Source: UBA940 sp031547885 (lineage in GTDB: Bacteria; Bacteroidota; Bacteroidia; Bacteroidales; Rikenellaceae). Taken from it: a DNA stretch of 64,000 nt. Position 1 is the stretch's first letter; each line of letters opens with the position of its first letter. The stretch is taken from assembly GCA_031547885.1 (NCBI GenBank), contig JAVBRO010000002.1, positions 1 through 64,000 of the forward strand, in the 5' to 3' direction. A program made the translations under genes and the position numbers. This document shows positions 34,112 to 42,492 of this stretch, piece by piece. Below the pieces are notes generated by a model. The model had not been told where the DNA came from. It saw only the letters and a program-made list of their open reading frames with translations, and did no database searches.

Positions 34112-36013
34112 TTATAGTTTTAAGGATATTCCGCCGAACACCGTCGCTCCGGGCATCGGGTATCCGGCATACATCTCATATTTTTGGTCCAGCAGGTTCT
34201 CACCGCAAACGAACAGTGTGAGCCATTTGGCCGCCCTGAACGACGCGCGCGCGTTCCAGAGCAGGAAAGAGTCCTCTCCGCCGGGCGTGCCCGCTATCGG
34301 ATCGGGCGCTTCGGTAACAAGGCCGTGCACATACTGCAGCCCGGTGGAGAACGTCCACTTTTTGAGCGTGTAGTCGGCTCCGGCGTACAGTTTATGTTCG
34401 GGCGCCGCAGCCACCTTATGCTCCATGTGCAGCCAGCTGTAATTGGCGTTGAGGCCGAGATTGCGGTTTATGCGCCAGTCGGCCGAGAATTCTGTCCCGT
34501 AATTTTCGATCTCCCCCGTGTTCTTGTACCTCCATCCGGGACGCGCGTCGGCATCCGGCGCCGCCACGATAGTGTTGTCTCCTTTAATATAATATAGATT
34601 GAACTCAAGTGCCAGCCTGCGGCCGAAGAGGTATTGGTTAAGCGCGGCCTCGTAGTTCATCAGGCTTTCGGGCTTCAGGCCGGGATTGGCCGGGCCCCAC
34701 ATATACAGTTCGCGCATGGCCGGGTTGCGGTAGCCTTTGCTCACGATAGCTTTCACGGTCGTGTTACGTCCGGCGAACCAGCTCAACCCGAACTGCGGCA
34801 CCCATTCGTTACCCGCCACTGAGTGGTGGTCGAAGCGGATGCCCGCGTTTATCATCAGCCGATCCCAAAGCATCTGCTGGAGGTTGACGTATCCGGCATA
34901 GTCGTTCATGTACTCGGTGGAGATCGTGCTGTCGTCGTTTCCGTTCAGGTATGAGGTCCAGGCGTGCCCGCCGTAGCGCTGGAAGTCGAAACCGAAAGTG
35001 GCCTGGCAGCCTTTCCACACGGCGTAATTCTGGAACAGGGTGACCCCGAGCATCCAGTCGGTAGAATTGAAGCGGTCGCCCCTCGGCGTACCCCCTTCGG
35101 CATAGCCGTCGTCGATGAAATGGTCGCCGAAATTATAGAAGAGCTTCAGCGCTCCCGACGTCCGATCGTAACTGTTTGCAAGCGAAAATGAAGCGACGCC
35201 TCGTAGTATGTCCATATCGTTGTCGGTCATGGGGGCGTCGATCGCACCGGGATTGGAACTGTATGATTTGGAAAGATTCAGGTCCGCGAAAGTTTCCCAG
35301 TGCCGCGGGAAATCGTATCCGACCTTGGCGTAGCCGCTGAACTGTTCGAAATCCATGTTCGGGCGGTGGCCGTCGCTGCGGTTGTAGCCCGCCGAAAGGA
35401 CGCTGTTGAACCCGCCTTTCCGCACCGCGCTGCTGAAGTCGGTAGACACAGTGTTGTATGAGCCATACATGGCGTTCAGGCGTACATTGGAGCCGTTCTC
35501 GCGCTGCTGTTTGGTGATAATATTCACCACCCCGCCCATAGCGTTGCCGCCGTAGAGCACCGATGCCGGGCCACGAACTATTTCCACTCGTTCGGCCATC
35601 AGGGTCTGATAAGTGTCGGCCAGCGGATGGCTGAATATGCCCATGAACTGTGGATGTCCGTCGATCAGTACGAGTGTTCCGGGACCGTTCCCGACCCCGC
35701 GGATCGTCATAGTCCCCGCCGCGCCGGTCGAGGCCCCGTAACCCATCACGCTGCGCGAGGTTATCATAAGGCTCGGCACGCGCTCCACCAGTATCGGCAG
35801 GACGGACTGCTCCATGCGGTTTCCCAACTCTCTTTCCGTGATGACGCTCACGCTCATCGGCAGGTTCTTCGCGGTCAGCGACGCACGGCTTCCCGTTACG
35901 ACGACCTGTTCGATGCGGACGGAATCTACTGCCTCTCTTTCCGGTACGGCAGGCGATGCCCAGGTGGCGGTTACCGTGGAAAGGCAGAGGATGATCGATA
36001 TCTGTTTCTTCAT
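34112..36013 (-). CDS. TonB-dependent receptor, BtuB/siderophore type
   Basis: Outer-membrane receptor of about 633 residues; smaller than SusC and without its N-terminal regulatory domain. Signal peptide to about 20, TonB-box-like segment before VVTGSRASLTAKNLPMSVSV, plug with TIRGVGNGPGTLVLIDG and VEIVRGPASVLYGGNAMGGVVNI, barrel ending GATVFGGISLKL. The start is taken at 36013 because the earlier ATG at 36025 falls inside the -7 promoter box. The ligand is unknown: iron chelates, cobalamin or another metal complex fit. It is first of a group with DUF362 and flavodoxin-like genes. The divergent patatin gene starts 177 bases away. Confidence 0.9.
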   Translation of the reverse strand: MKKQISIILCLSTVTATWASPAVPEREAVDSVRIEQVVVTGSRASLTAKNLPMSVSVITERELGNRMEQSVLPILVERVPSLMITSRSVMGYGASTGAAGTMTIRGVGNGPGTLVLIDGHPQFMGIFSHPLADTYQTLMAERVEIVRGPASVLYGGNAMGGVVNIITKQQRENGSNVRLNAMYGSYNTVSTDFSSAVRKGGFNSVLSAGYNRSDGHRPNMDFEQFSGYAKVGYDFPRHWETFADLNLSKSYSSNPGAIDAPMTDNDMDILRGVASFSLANSYDRTSGALKLFYNFGDHFIDDGYAEGGTPRGDRFNSTDWMLGVTLFQNYAVWKGCQATFGFDFQRYGGHAWTSYLNGNDDSTISTEYMNDYAGYVNLQQMLWDRLMINAGIRFDHHSVAGNEWVPQFGLSWFAGRNTTVKAIVSKGYRNPAMRELYMWGPANPGLKPESLMNYEAALNQYLFGRRLALEFNLYYIKGDNTIVAAPDADARPGWRYKNTGEIENYGTEFSADWRINRNLGLNANYSWLHMEHKVAAAPEHKLYAGADYTLKKWTFSTGLQYVHGLVTEAPDPIAGTPGGEDSFLLWNARASFRAAKWLTLFVCGENLLDQKYEMYAGYPMPGATVFGGISLKL

Positions 36014-36022
36014 ATGTTCTTG

Positions 36023-36030
36023 CAAATATA
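36023..36030 (-). promoter_or_regulatory. Bacteroidales-type -7 box for the TonB receptor group
   Basis: Minus-strand TATATTTG (plus CAAATATA), a full TAnnTTTG match. It is 10 bases from the chosen ATG at 36013, implying a very short leader. No good -33 TTTG was found at the usual spacing. Confidence 0.5.
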
Positions 36031-36142
36031 GAATAAAAGCGGCCGGTGTGCTGCCTGTTATGCTCCATATCCGGCTAAAAAATGGCCGATTGTTCCGTTT
36101 TATTGTTCAAAAGCCGAACTGACGGGCTTCTGCGGCGGTGTT

Positions 36143-36175
36143 TTTGTTTCGATTGCGGAAATATTCTTACATTTG
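36143..36175 (+). promoter_or_regulatory. Promoter of the patatin-like gene
   Basis: TTTG at 36143-36146, 21 bases, then TACATTTG at 36168-36175: a full match to the Bacteroides -33/-7 consensus. The start codon at 36191 is 16 bases downstream of the box. Confidence 0.72.
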
Positions 36176-36190
36176 CACTAATATCCCCCG

Positions 36191-38416
36191 ATGAAAAAAT
36201 TTCTGTACATATTATTGGCTGTGGTTCTTGCGGTTCCCGGTATCCTGTCTGCCCAAAAACCGGACAGCCTGGGGCGTAAGAAGGTTGCCGTCGTACTGAG
36301 CGGAGGAGGCGCCAAAGGGGTCGCACACATCGGCGCCCTGAGAGTCATCGAAGAGGCCGGCATACCCATCGACATGATAGTCGGTACGAGCATGGGTTCG
36401 ATCGTGGGGGGCCTCTACTGCATCGGTTACACTCCCGATCAACTCGACAGCATGGTGATGAGCCAGGACTGGGGCTTGCTGCTCAGCGACCGCACCGAAC
36501 GCCGCTACCAGACTTTCTCGCAGAAGGAAACCGACTCAAAATACCTCGTTTCGCTGCAGTTCGGCAAGCGGATGGAAGGTTTCGGAGGGTATATCCGCGG
36601 CACCAACCTCGAAATGCTTTTCAACGACCTGATGGTGGGATACCACGACTCGATAAATTTCAGGCAGCTTCCCATTCCGTTCGCATGCGTTGCGGCCGAT
36701 ATAGTCGACGGCAAACCCGTGGTGTTCCAGGATGGCGTGCTGCCGACCGCCATGAGGGCCAGCATGGCCATCCCGGGAGTCTTTTCACCTGTTTACACGG
36801 GCGACATGGTGTTGGTAGACGGAGGAATGATGAACAACTTCCCGACGAACGTCGCTATGGAGATGGGGGCCGATATAATAATAGGTGTCGATGTGCAGTC
36901 CGAGCTGAAGAGCAAGGATGAACTGACTGGAGCGCCGGCGATACTGACCCAGATCGTCGACCTGGTAATGCAGCAGCAGACCTACCGCCGGAACGTAAGT
37001 CTGACGGATGTCTATATGAAAGTGAACGTCGAGGGATATTCGTCGGCGAGCTTCAACCTGCCGGCGCTGGACAGCCTTATCGACCGCGGCCGGGCGGCCG
37101 CAATTGCCCAGTGGGACGACCTTGTGGAACTGAAGCCGAAGATAGGCATCGCCGAAGATTTTGCTCCGCCGCCGCATGGACCTTACCTCTCGCTTAACGA
37201 AAGGGGGAATTTTCATGTTTACGACGTCAGTTTCGACGAGCTTTCGCCGCGCGAAAGGAACTGGGTGATGCGGAAATGCAAGGTAAAGGAGAATACCGAC
37301 ATGAGCGTCGCCTCACTGAACCGCTGCATGTCGATACTGACGGCAACTTCGTCGTTCTCGAATATATATTACTCCCTGAGCGACACGCTGGATGGATACA
37401 ACCTCTATTTTCACCTGGATGAAAGAAGGGACAACTCGCTGAATATAGGCGTCAACGTCGACTCCGAAGAGATAGCTTCGGCGCTGGTCAACCGCACGTT
37501 CAGGCTCGGCAAAAAAGTCCCGATGCAGGCATCGCTCACCGGCCGCCTTGGACGGAGGATCATGGCCCAGGTCGATTACTCGTTCTACACCTCGCCGCTC
37601 AGCTATTTCAATTTCGACTACACGTTCAACCACAACGATATCAACATCTACGACAGTGGCAACAAATATTTCAACACGACCTACGACCACAATTTCGTCA
37701 GCGCGAGTTTCAACGACATGAACTTCCTGCGGCAGAATCTCAAACTGGCTCTAGGATTAAGGTACGAATATTTTTCGTTCCGCCACCTGCTGTTCGACCA
37801 CGACGGAGACCCGATGCAGCTGGAATCGGAAGGAATGGTGAGTTATTACGGCCGGATGGAATACGAGACTCTCAACCACCCCTATTTTGCACAGCGCGGG
37901 TCTGCGTTCTCCGTCGGCTACGATCTCTACACAGATAATTTCGTGCAGTATAACGGCCACGCCCCGTTCTCGGCGATCTCGTATTCGTGGATGACGGCGG
38001 TTCCGGTTACGAAGCGTTTCTCGCTTATCCCCAGCCTTTACGGACGCATCCTGGTGGGGGCCGACATACCGTTCCCCATGCTGAACATGGTCGGGGGCAA
38101 ATTTTTCGGGAGATATCTTCCGCAGCAGATGCCTTTCGACGGGATCGGCTACATGGAAGCCGTTCCGCACATATTCCTCTCAGCTAAACTGCAAGGCCGT
38201 CAGCGCATAGGTATGCGCCACTTCGTTTCGGCGTCGTTCAACTACGCCCTCACCAACAACGGGTTCTCGACCCTCTTCTCCGAAGGGAACAGTTATTTCG
38301 GGGCCGCGATAGACTACGGCTACAATTTCAGGCTTTTCCCCATCATGGCCTCTTTCAGCTGGTCAAACGTGACAAAGTCGCTGGGATTCTACGTGCAGGC
38401 GGGATACATGTTCTAA
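36191..38416 (+). CDS. Patatin-like phospholipase with C-terminal outer-membrane beta-barrel
   Basis: Two-part envelope protein of 741 residues, signal peptide to about 21. The patatin domain (about 30-300) has the oxyanion loop GGGAKG (38-43), nucleophile Ser67 in GTSMG and catalytic Asp210 in DGG, so lipid acyl-hydrolase activity is expected. After a linker with one POTRA-like stretch (about 335-400), the C-terminal part (about 400-741) is a BamA/Omp85-like barrel with many aromatic strands and a final MF. This matches the PlpD type of type Vd autotransporter-like lipases. It is monocistronic, from its own promoter to the terminator at 38460-38482. Confidence 0.88.
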   Translation: MKKFLYILLAVVLAVPGILSAQKPDSLGRKKVAVVLSGGGAKGVAHIGALRVIEEAGIPIDMIVGTSMGSIVGGLYCIGYTPDQLDSMVMSQDWGLLLSDRTERRYQTFSQKETDSKYLVSLQFGKRMEGFGGYIRGTNLEMLFNDLMVGYHDSINFRQLPIPFACVAADIVDGKPVVFQDGVLPTAMRASMAIPGVFSPVYTGDMVLVDGGMMNNFPTNVAMEMGADIIIGVDVQSELKSKDELTGAPAILTQIVDLVMQQQTYRRNVSLTDVYMKVNVEGYSSASFNLPALDSLIDRGRAAAIAQWDDLVELKPKIGIAEDFAPPPHGPYLSLNERGNFHVYDVSFDELSPRERNWVMRKCKVKENTDMSVASLNRCMSILTATSSFSNIYYSLSDTLDGYNLYFHLDERRDNSLNIGVNVDSEEIASALVNRTFRLGKKVPMQASLTGRLGRRIMAQVDYSFYTSPLSYFNFDYTFNHNDINIYDSGNKYFNTTYDHNFVSASFNDMNFLRQNLKLALGLRYEYFSFRHLLFDHDGDPMQLESEGMVSYYGRMEYETLNHPYFAQRGSAFSVGYDLYTDNFVQYNGHAPFSAISYSWMTAVPVTKRFSLIPSLYGRILVGADIPFPMLNMVGGKFFGRYLPQQMPFDGIGYMEAVPHIFLSAKLQGRQRIGMRHFVSASFNYALTNNGFSTLFSEGNSYFGAAIDYGYNFRLFPIMASFSWSNVTKSLGFYVQAGYMF

Positions 38417-38429
38417 ATTACGAATTTTA

Positions 38430-38519
38430 AATTACGAATTACGAATTGTTGTACTGCAAAAAAGCCTCCAAAGGAGGCTTTTCATATTGTATAGCGAGTG
38501 TATTTCGTAATTCGTAATT
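38430..38519. repeat. Inverted repeat of heptamer units around a terminator
   Basis: AATTACGAATTACGAA (38430-38445) is perfectly repeated in reverse at 38504-38519. The arms are built from the unit ATTACGA and enclose the terminator between the convergent patatin and rho genes. The design (short A/T heptamers, inverted, between convergent genes) resembles the element at 42480-42605. Confidence 0.75.
38460..38482. terminator. Bidirectional rho-independent terminator
   Basis: AAAAGCCTCC (38460-38469), AAA loop, GGAGGCTTTT (38473-38482): perfect 10-base stem with A and T runs at both ends. It serves both the patatin-like gene and rho. Confidence 0.88.
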
Positions 38520-38524
38520 GATTA

Positions 38525-40282
38525 TCAGGAGTTCATGGTGACGAGCAGTTCTTCGTTGTCGCGGGTGTTCTCCATGTGCTTTTTGATCTCTTCCATGGCT
38601 TCCACCGAATTCATGTCCGAGAGATAGCGGCGCAGGATCCAGGTCTTCTGCAGAACGTCCTTGCTCAGCAGCAGGTCCTCGCGGCGGGTGCCCGAAGCGA
38701 CGACATCCACGGCCGGGTAGACGCGCTTGTTGGCGAGTTTGCGGTCGAGTTGAAGCTCCATATTGCCCGTACCCTTAAACTCCTCGAAGATTACTTCGTC
38801 CATCTTCGAGCCGGTGTCGATGAGGGCCGTGGCGACGATCGTAAGCGAACCGCGCTCCTCGGTGTTTCGTGCGGCGCCGAAGAACCTTTTGGGCTTGTGC
38901 AGCGCGTTTGCGTCCACACCACCCGAAAGCACCTTGCCGGATGCGGGCTGGACTGTGTTGTAGGCGCGTGCAAGGCGGGTTATAGAGTCGAGGAATATCA
39001 CGACGTCCTGACCGCATTCAACCATTCGCTTGGCTTTATCGAGCACCATTTCGGCGACCTTCACATGACGCGAAGCCTGTTCGTCGAATGTAGAGGCGAT
39101 TACTTCGGCCTTCACGTTTCGGGCCATTTCGGTCACTTCCTCGGGGCGTTCGTCGATCAGCAGGACGATCATATAGACCTCAGGGTGGTTGTCGGCGATG
39201 GCGTTGGCGATGTTCTGCAGCAGCACGGTCTTACCCGTTTTCGGCTGTGCGACGATCAGTCCGCGCTGGCCCTTGCCGATCGGCGAAAAGAGGTCCACTA
39301 CGCGCGACGAAAGGTTGTTGTGCCCGTTGCCCGTGATGTTGAATTTTTCGTTGGGGAAGAGCGGCGTCATGAACTCGAACTGCACGCGGTCGCGCACCAG
39401 GTCGGGATGCAAGCCGTTTATCATGTTGACCTTGACGAGCGGGAAATATTTTTCGCCTTCCTTCGGGGGGCGGATGACGCCCTGAACGGTGTCGCCCGGT
39501 TTGAGGCTGAAAAGCTTTATCTGCGAGGGAGATACGTAGACGTCGTCGGGCGAATTGAGGTAGTTATAGTCGGCCGAGCGCAGGAATCCGTAGCCGTCGG
39601 GCATCACTTCGAGGACGCCTTCCCCTTCCACGTTCCCGGTAAATTCGTCGCGCGCCTCGCCGTGCGAATGGCCGTTGTTGCCGTTCTTCTGCTGTTGCTG
39701 ACGGCCTTTCTGGTTCTGTGGTTTATTGCGGTTCTCCTCTTTCTGCTGCGGCGCCTCTTTGATCTCTTCCGTCGGGGCTTCCGGGATTTCCGGCATTTCT
39801 GCTGCAGGGGTTTCATCCTGCTGCCCTATGCGCTTGCGTCCGCGTTTCTTGGGCCCCTGTTGTTCTGCAGGCGCGGAAATTTCCGCTTCTGCGGCAGCCG
39901 GAATCTCTTCAACCGCCTGCTCTGCGACAGGAGCCGGTTCAAAGGGCAATTCCACGGCCGATGCCGTGTGAACGACAGCGGGATGGTCGACCGGTTCCGC
40001 GTGGCTGTAACCTATTTTCGGACGCCTGCCGCGGCGTTTGGGCTCTTCCTCTACGACGGCGGGGAGAGGGGCACTATATTCTTCCTCGATCGTTTCGCCG
40101 GTCTGCGGAGCCGTTTCGCCGTCTTCGCTGTGGCCGTTGCCACCGTTCCGACCGTTCCGGCTCTCTTCGATTATGCGGGCTATGAGTTCGTCTTTTTTGA
40201 ACGCGCCTTTAATACCGAGGGCCTTGGCTATGATGCGCAATTCGGATAAACTTTTATCCTCCAGCATCTGAAAGTCTTGCAT
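38525..40282 (-). CDS. rho: Transcription termination factor Rho with low-complexity insert
   Basis: Hexameric RNA helicase that ends transcription. 585 residues against about 420 in E. coli. The SAP-like N-terminal domain (about 5-42) is followed by a 170-residue disordered insert (about 43-215) rich in Glu, Pro, Ala, Gln and Asn with basic patches (KRRGRRPK, KKRGRKR). The RNA-binding OB fold spans about 218-290 (GVLEVMPDGYGFLRS), the ATPase 300-585, with P-loop QPKTGKT (346-352) and DSITRLARAYN. A disordered region in Bacteroides thetaiotaomicron Rho is reported to drive phase separation; this insert sits in the same place, so a similar role is likely. It has its own promoter and a terminator-like hairpin in its leader. 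Confidence 0.97.
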   Translation of the reverse strand: MQDFQMLEDKSLSELRIIAKALGIKGAFKKDELIARIIEESRNGRNGGNGHSEDGETAPQTGETIEEEYSAPLPAVVEEEPKRRGRRPKIGYSHAEPVDHPAVVHTASAVELPFEPAPVAEQAVEEIPAAAEAEISAPAEQQGPKKRGRKRIGQQDETPAAEMPEIPEAPTEEIKEAPQQKEENRNKPQNQKGRQQQQKNGNNGHSHGEARDEFTGNVEGEGVLEVMPDGYGFLRSADYNYLNSPDDVYVSPSQIKLFSLKPGDTVQGVIRPPKEGEKYFPLVKVNMINGLHPDLVRDRVQFEFMTPLFPNEKFNITGNGHNNLSSRVVDLFSPIGKGQRGLIVAQPKTGKTVLLQNIANAIADNHPEVYMIVLLIDERPEEVTEMARNVKAEVIASTFDEQASRHVKVAEMVLDKAKRMVECGQDVVIFLDSITRLARAYNTVQPASGKVLSGGVDANALHKPKRFFGAARNTEERGSLTIVATALIDTGSKMDEVIFEEFKGTGNMELQLDRKLANKRVYPAVDVVASGTRREDLLLSKDVLQKTWILRRYLSDMNSVEAMEEIKKHMENTRDNEELLVTMNS

Positions 40283-40316
40283 AGATGTATGTAATGAGTA
40301 TGTTTTTTGTGATAAA

Positions 40317-40336
40317 AAGCCGTGAGCATACGGCTT
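40317..40336 (-). terminator. Attenuator-like hairpin in the rho leader
   Basis: Minus-strand AAGCCGT-ATGCTC-ACGGCTT followed by further U residues: a seven-base stem with U-run between the rho promoter and its start codon (40282). It looks like a small intrinsic terminator inside the leader. Confidence 0.55.
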
Positions 40337-40355
40337 GCGAGGTGTATTTCCGTAG

Positions 40356-40387
40356 CAAATATATGATTATTTAGCTTTTCCGCCAAA
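40356..40387 (-). promoter_or_regulatory. rho promoter
   Basis: Minus strand: TTTG (plus CAAA 40384-40387), 20-base spacer, TATATTTG (plus CAAATATA 40356-40363). Full match to the Bacteroides consensus. The implied transcript starts roughly 65 bases before the rho ATG. Confidence 0.72.
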
Positions 40388-40410
40388 TAATTGCAAAAAA
40401 AACGCCTTGT

Positions 40411-41160
40411 CTATCGCTGCAGCATCGCGGCGGCGCGTTCCAGGTCTTCCGGAGTGTCCACTGCGACGGTTTCCGTAGCCACTATCCCCGCACGTATGAG
40501 ATAGCCGTTCTCGAGCCATCGGAGCTGTTCGAGCGATTCGGCCACCTCGAGCGGACTCTGCGGCAGGCGTGTTATTTCGCACAGTGTTTCGGTGCGGTAG
40601 GCGTAGAGCCCGATATGTTTATAATAGGTGTGCGCGGCGGCCCATTGTCCGGGTTCGGTCCCGCGCAGGTGGGGGATCACCGAGCGGCTGAAATACATGG
40701 CGTCGCCTGCGAGCGACAGAACCACTTTCGGAGTGTTGGGGTTCGAAATGTCCTCGCCTTCCGCGAAAGGCTTTACGAGCGTGCCGATCTGCACTTCAGG
40801 TGATTCGAACAGTGATTTAACGGCCGTGAGGTGTTCAGTGGCAATGAACGGCTCGTCGCCCTGGACGTTTATCACGACGTCGAAACTTTGTCCTGTCTCG
40901 GCGGCTATCTTTTTGTATGCTTCGGCGCACCGGTCGGTCCCGCTGCGGTGTTCGGTGGATGTCATCACCACCCTGCCCCCGAATCCCCTGACGGCGTCGG
41001 CTATGCGTCGGTCGTCGGTGGCCACCCAGCAATCCTTCACAATGCCTGCGACGCGCTCGCAGACCCACTGTATCATGGGTTTGCCGCCCAGCATGGCGAG
41101 CGGTTTTCCGGGGAATCGTGACGATGCGTAGCGTGCGGGTATTATGGCGAGGAATTTCAT
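40411..41160 (-). CDS. kdsB: 3-deoxy-manno-octulosonate cytidylyltransferase (CMP-Kdo synthetase)
   Basis: Cytoplasmic enzyme that activates Kdo with CTP for lipid A/LPS core synthesis. 249 residues, normal family length. The N-terminal signature is IIPARYASSRFPGKPL (6-21) with the nucleotide-binding Arg/Lys. Later blocks are VVMTSTEHRSGTDRCAEA, VVINVQGDEPFI (metal Asp) and HIGLYAYR. It is followed by rho on the same strand, but rho has its own promoter. Upstream, 327 gene-free bases contain a palindromic element. Confidence 0.95.
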   Translation of the reverse strand: MKFLAIIPARYASSRFPGKPLAMLGGKPMIQWVCERVAGIVKDCWVATDDRRIADAVRGFGGRVVMTSTEHRSGTDRCAEAYKKIAAETGQSFDVVINVQGDEPFIATEHLTAVKSLFESPEVQIGTLVKPFAEGEDISNPNTPKVVLSLAGDAMYFSRSVIPHLRGTEPGQWAAAHTYYKHIGLYAYRTETLCEITRLPQSPLEVAESLEQLRWLENGYLIRAGIVATETVAVDTPEDLERAAAMLQR

Positions 41161-41220
41161 TGTCTGATAATTGTTTAAAACAAGTATTTAAATTTCTCAA
41201 AACAGTTTTTTGCGCGTCTG

Positions 41221-41403
41221 GTCATCCCGAGCGAGCCGAAACCATAGTGGGTCTGTTGAATTGTCGGTCAACTTTCGGCGACGAGGGAACTACCTTATAA
41301 TTAAACCCGCTTCAATCTATCAAATGTTACGTAGTTTCCTCGTCGTGCGATAGACTCCGATTATCCCGTGGAATGTTATTGGATCGCCCTCGCTCGGAAT
41401 GAC
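41221..41403. repeat. Nested palindromic (MITE-like) intergenic element
   Basis: Outer arms GTCATCCCGAGCGAGC (41221-41236) and CCTCGCTCGGAATGAC (41388-41403) pair at 14 of 16 positions. Inner arms CGACGAGGGAACTAC (41278-41292) and GTAGTTTCCTCGTCG (41331-41345) pair at 14 of 15. No coding frame lies inside. Such GTCATxCCGAGCGA palindromes are a recurring intergenic repeat style in bacteria. The element fills much of the gap between the divergent kdsB and acyl-CoA reductase genes; the rest of the gap shows nothing further except a -7 box. Confidence 0.65.
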
Positions 41404-41475
41404 GACGAATGAAATTCGCTGAGACATCTATTGGTTTTTACGGATGTAAAAATACAAAAGTTTCGCGGAAACGGA

Positions 41476-41483
41476 TAACTTTG
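41476..41483 (+). promoter_or_regulatory. Possible -7 box very close to the acyl-CoA reductase start
   Basis: TAACTTTG matches TAnnTTTG and ends 4 bases before the ATG at 41488, which would make the mRNA nearly leaderless. No -33 element was seen, so this may be chance. Confidence 0.3.
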
Positions 41484-41487
41484 CGTC

Positions 41488-42492
41488 ATGGTAGACGATT
41501 TTGTCAGCATATTCGGCGAGCTCGGGCGAAGCCTTGAACGGTTCGGGGACGATCCGCTGACCGATGCAGTGATGCGCCGGGCTGCGGACGAAAATCCGTG
41601 GTTCCAGCCCGCCGAGATCAGGCAGGCCGCGCGGAATATCGCTTCCCGGATGCTCTCTTACGGTTCGCTGGAAACGTGGCTTTCGGCCTACCCCGTCCTG
41701 CCCGTGTCCGAACCGAAAGATGTTCTGATCGTTATGGCCGGGAATATCCCTTTCGTCGGTTTCCAGGACCTGCTGTGCGTGCTCTGCGCCGGGCACCGGG
41801 CCGTCGTAAAACCGTCGTCGAAAGATGAGATATTGATGACATACATTCTGGATATGCTGCTCGACATAGCTCCAAAACTATCCATTTCGTTCAGTTCCGG
41901 CAGGGGAACACCTGATGCGGTAATTGCGATGGGGGGAGACAATACTGTTATGGCGCTGCGCGAACGCTATGCGGGCATTCCGATGCTTCTGCGCGGAAGC
42001 AGGTATTCGCTGGCCGTTCTCGACGCGACCGAGACTCCGGAAGAGCTTGCGGGTCTGAGCAGCGACGTGATGTCATATTCAGGCCTCGGCTGCCGCAACG
42101 TGAGCCTTCTCTTCGTTCCCCGTGGTTACGATATCGAAATACTGAAAAACACCCTGTCCGCCCGGGCCTCGGGGGTGAATCCGAAATACCTGAATAATTA
42201 CAGGCAGGCCAGGGCCATGCTTCAATTGAACTGCCGCCCTTTCGTCGACTGCGGAGTCAACGTACTGGTCGAAGACCGGGAGTTTTCGCCCGCGGTAAGC
42301 CGCATCAATTACACGTTTTACGACAGTTCATCCGAGGTGAAGGATTGGATATCCGCACATGACGGGGAGATACAGTGCGTCGCCGGTAAAATAGATCATC
42401 CCCGCGCGGTAGGTTTCGGCGAAACCCAGCGCCCCGCCCTGACGGATTACCCCGACGGCCGCGATACGATGGTTTTTTTAATTGACAATTGA
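41488..42492 (+). CDS. LuxC-type acyl-CoA reductase
   Basis: Aldehyde-dehydrogenase-superfamily enzyme that reduces fatty acyl-CoA to aldehyde (LuxC/PF05893). 334 residues. The nucleotide-binding segment is VLIVMAGNIPFVGFQDLLCVL (79-99), followed by HRAVVKPSSKDE. The likely catalytic Cys202 is in SYSGLGCRNVSLLFVP, as in LuxC relatives. The last residues (LIDN, stop) are encoded by the left arm of an inverted repeat, so the natural C-terminus may have been altered. No luciferase or other lux gene is near; a role in lipid or aldehyde metabolism is more likely. The physiological substrate is unknown. Confidence 0.85.
   Translation: MVDDFVSIFGELGRSLERFGDDPLTDAVMRRAADENPWFQPAEIRQAARNIASRMLSYGSLETWLSAYPVLPVSEPKDVLIVMAGNIPFVGFQDLLCVLCAGHRAVVKPSSKDEILMTYILDMLLDIAPKLSISFSSGRGTPDAVIAMGGDNTVMALRERYAGIPMLLRGSRYSLAVLDATETPEELAGLSSDVMSYSGLGCRNVSLLFVPRGYDIEILKNTLSARASGVNPKYLNNYRQARAMLQLNCRPFVDCGVNVLVEDREFSPAVSRINYTFYDSSSEVKDWISAHDGEIQCVAGKIDHPRAVGFGETQRPALTDYPDGRDTMVFLIDN

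Noticed and set aside
38576..40249. 557-codon plus-strand open frame opposite rho
   Set aside because: Shadow of rho. G/C-rich codon use leaves the antisense frame open; the translation has no domain features and rho is certain.
41488..42492. Part of a bioluminescence (lux) system
   Set aside because: Only a LuxC-family reductase is present; no luciferase, LuxD or LuxE gene is nearby and lone reductases of this family occur without luminescence.
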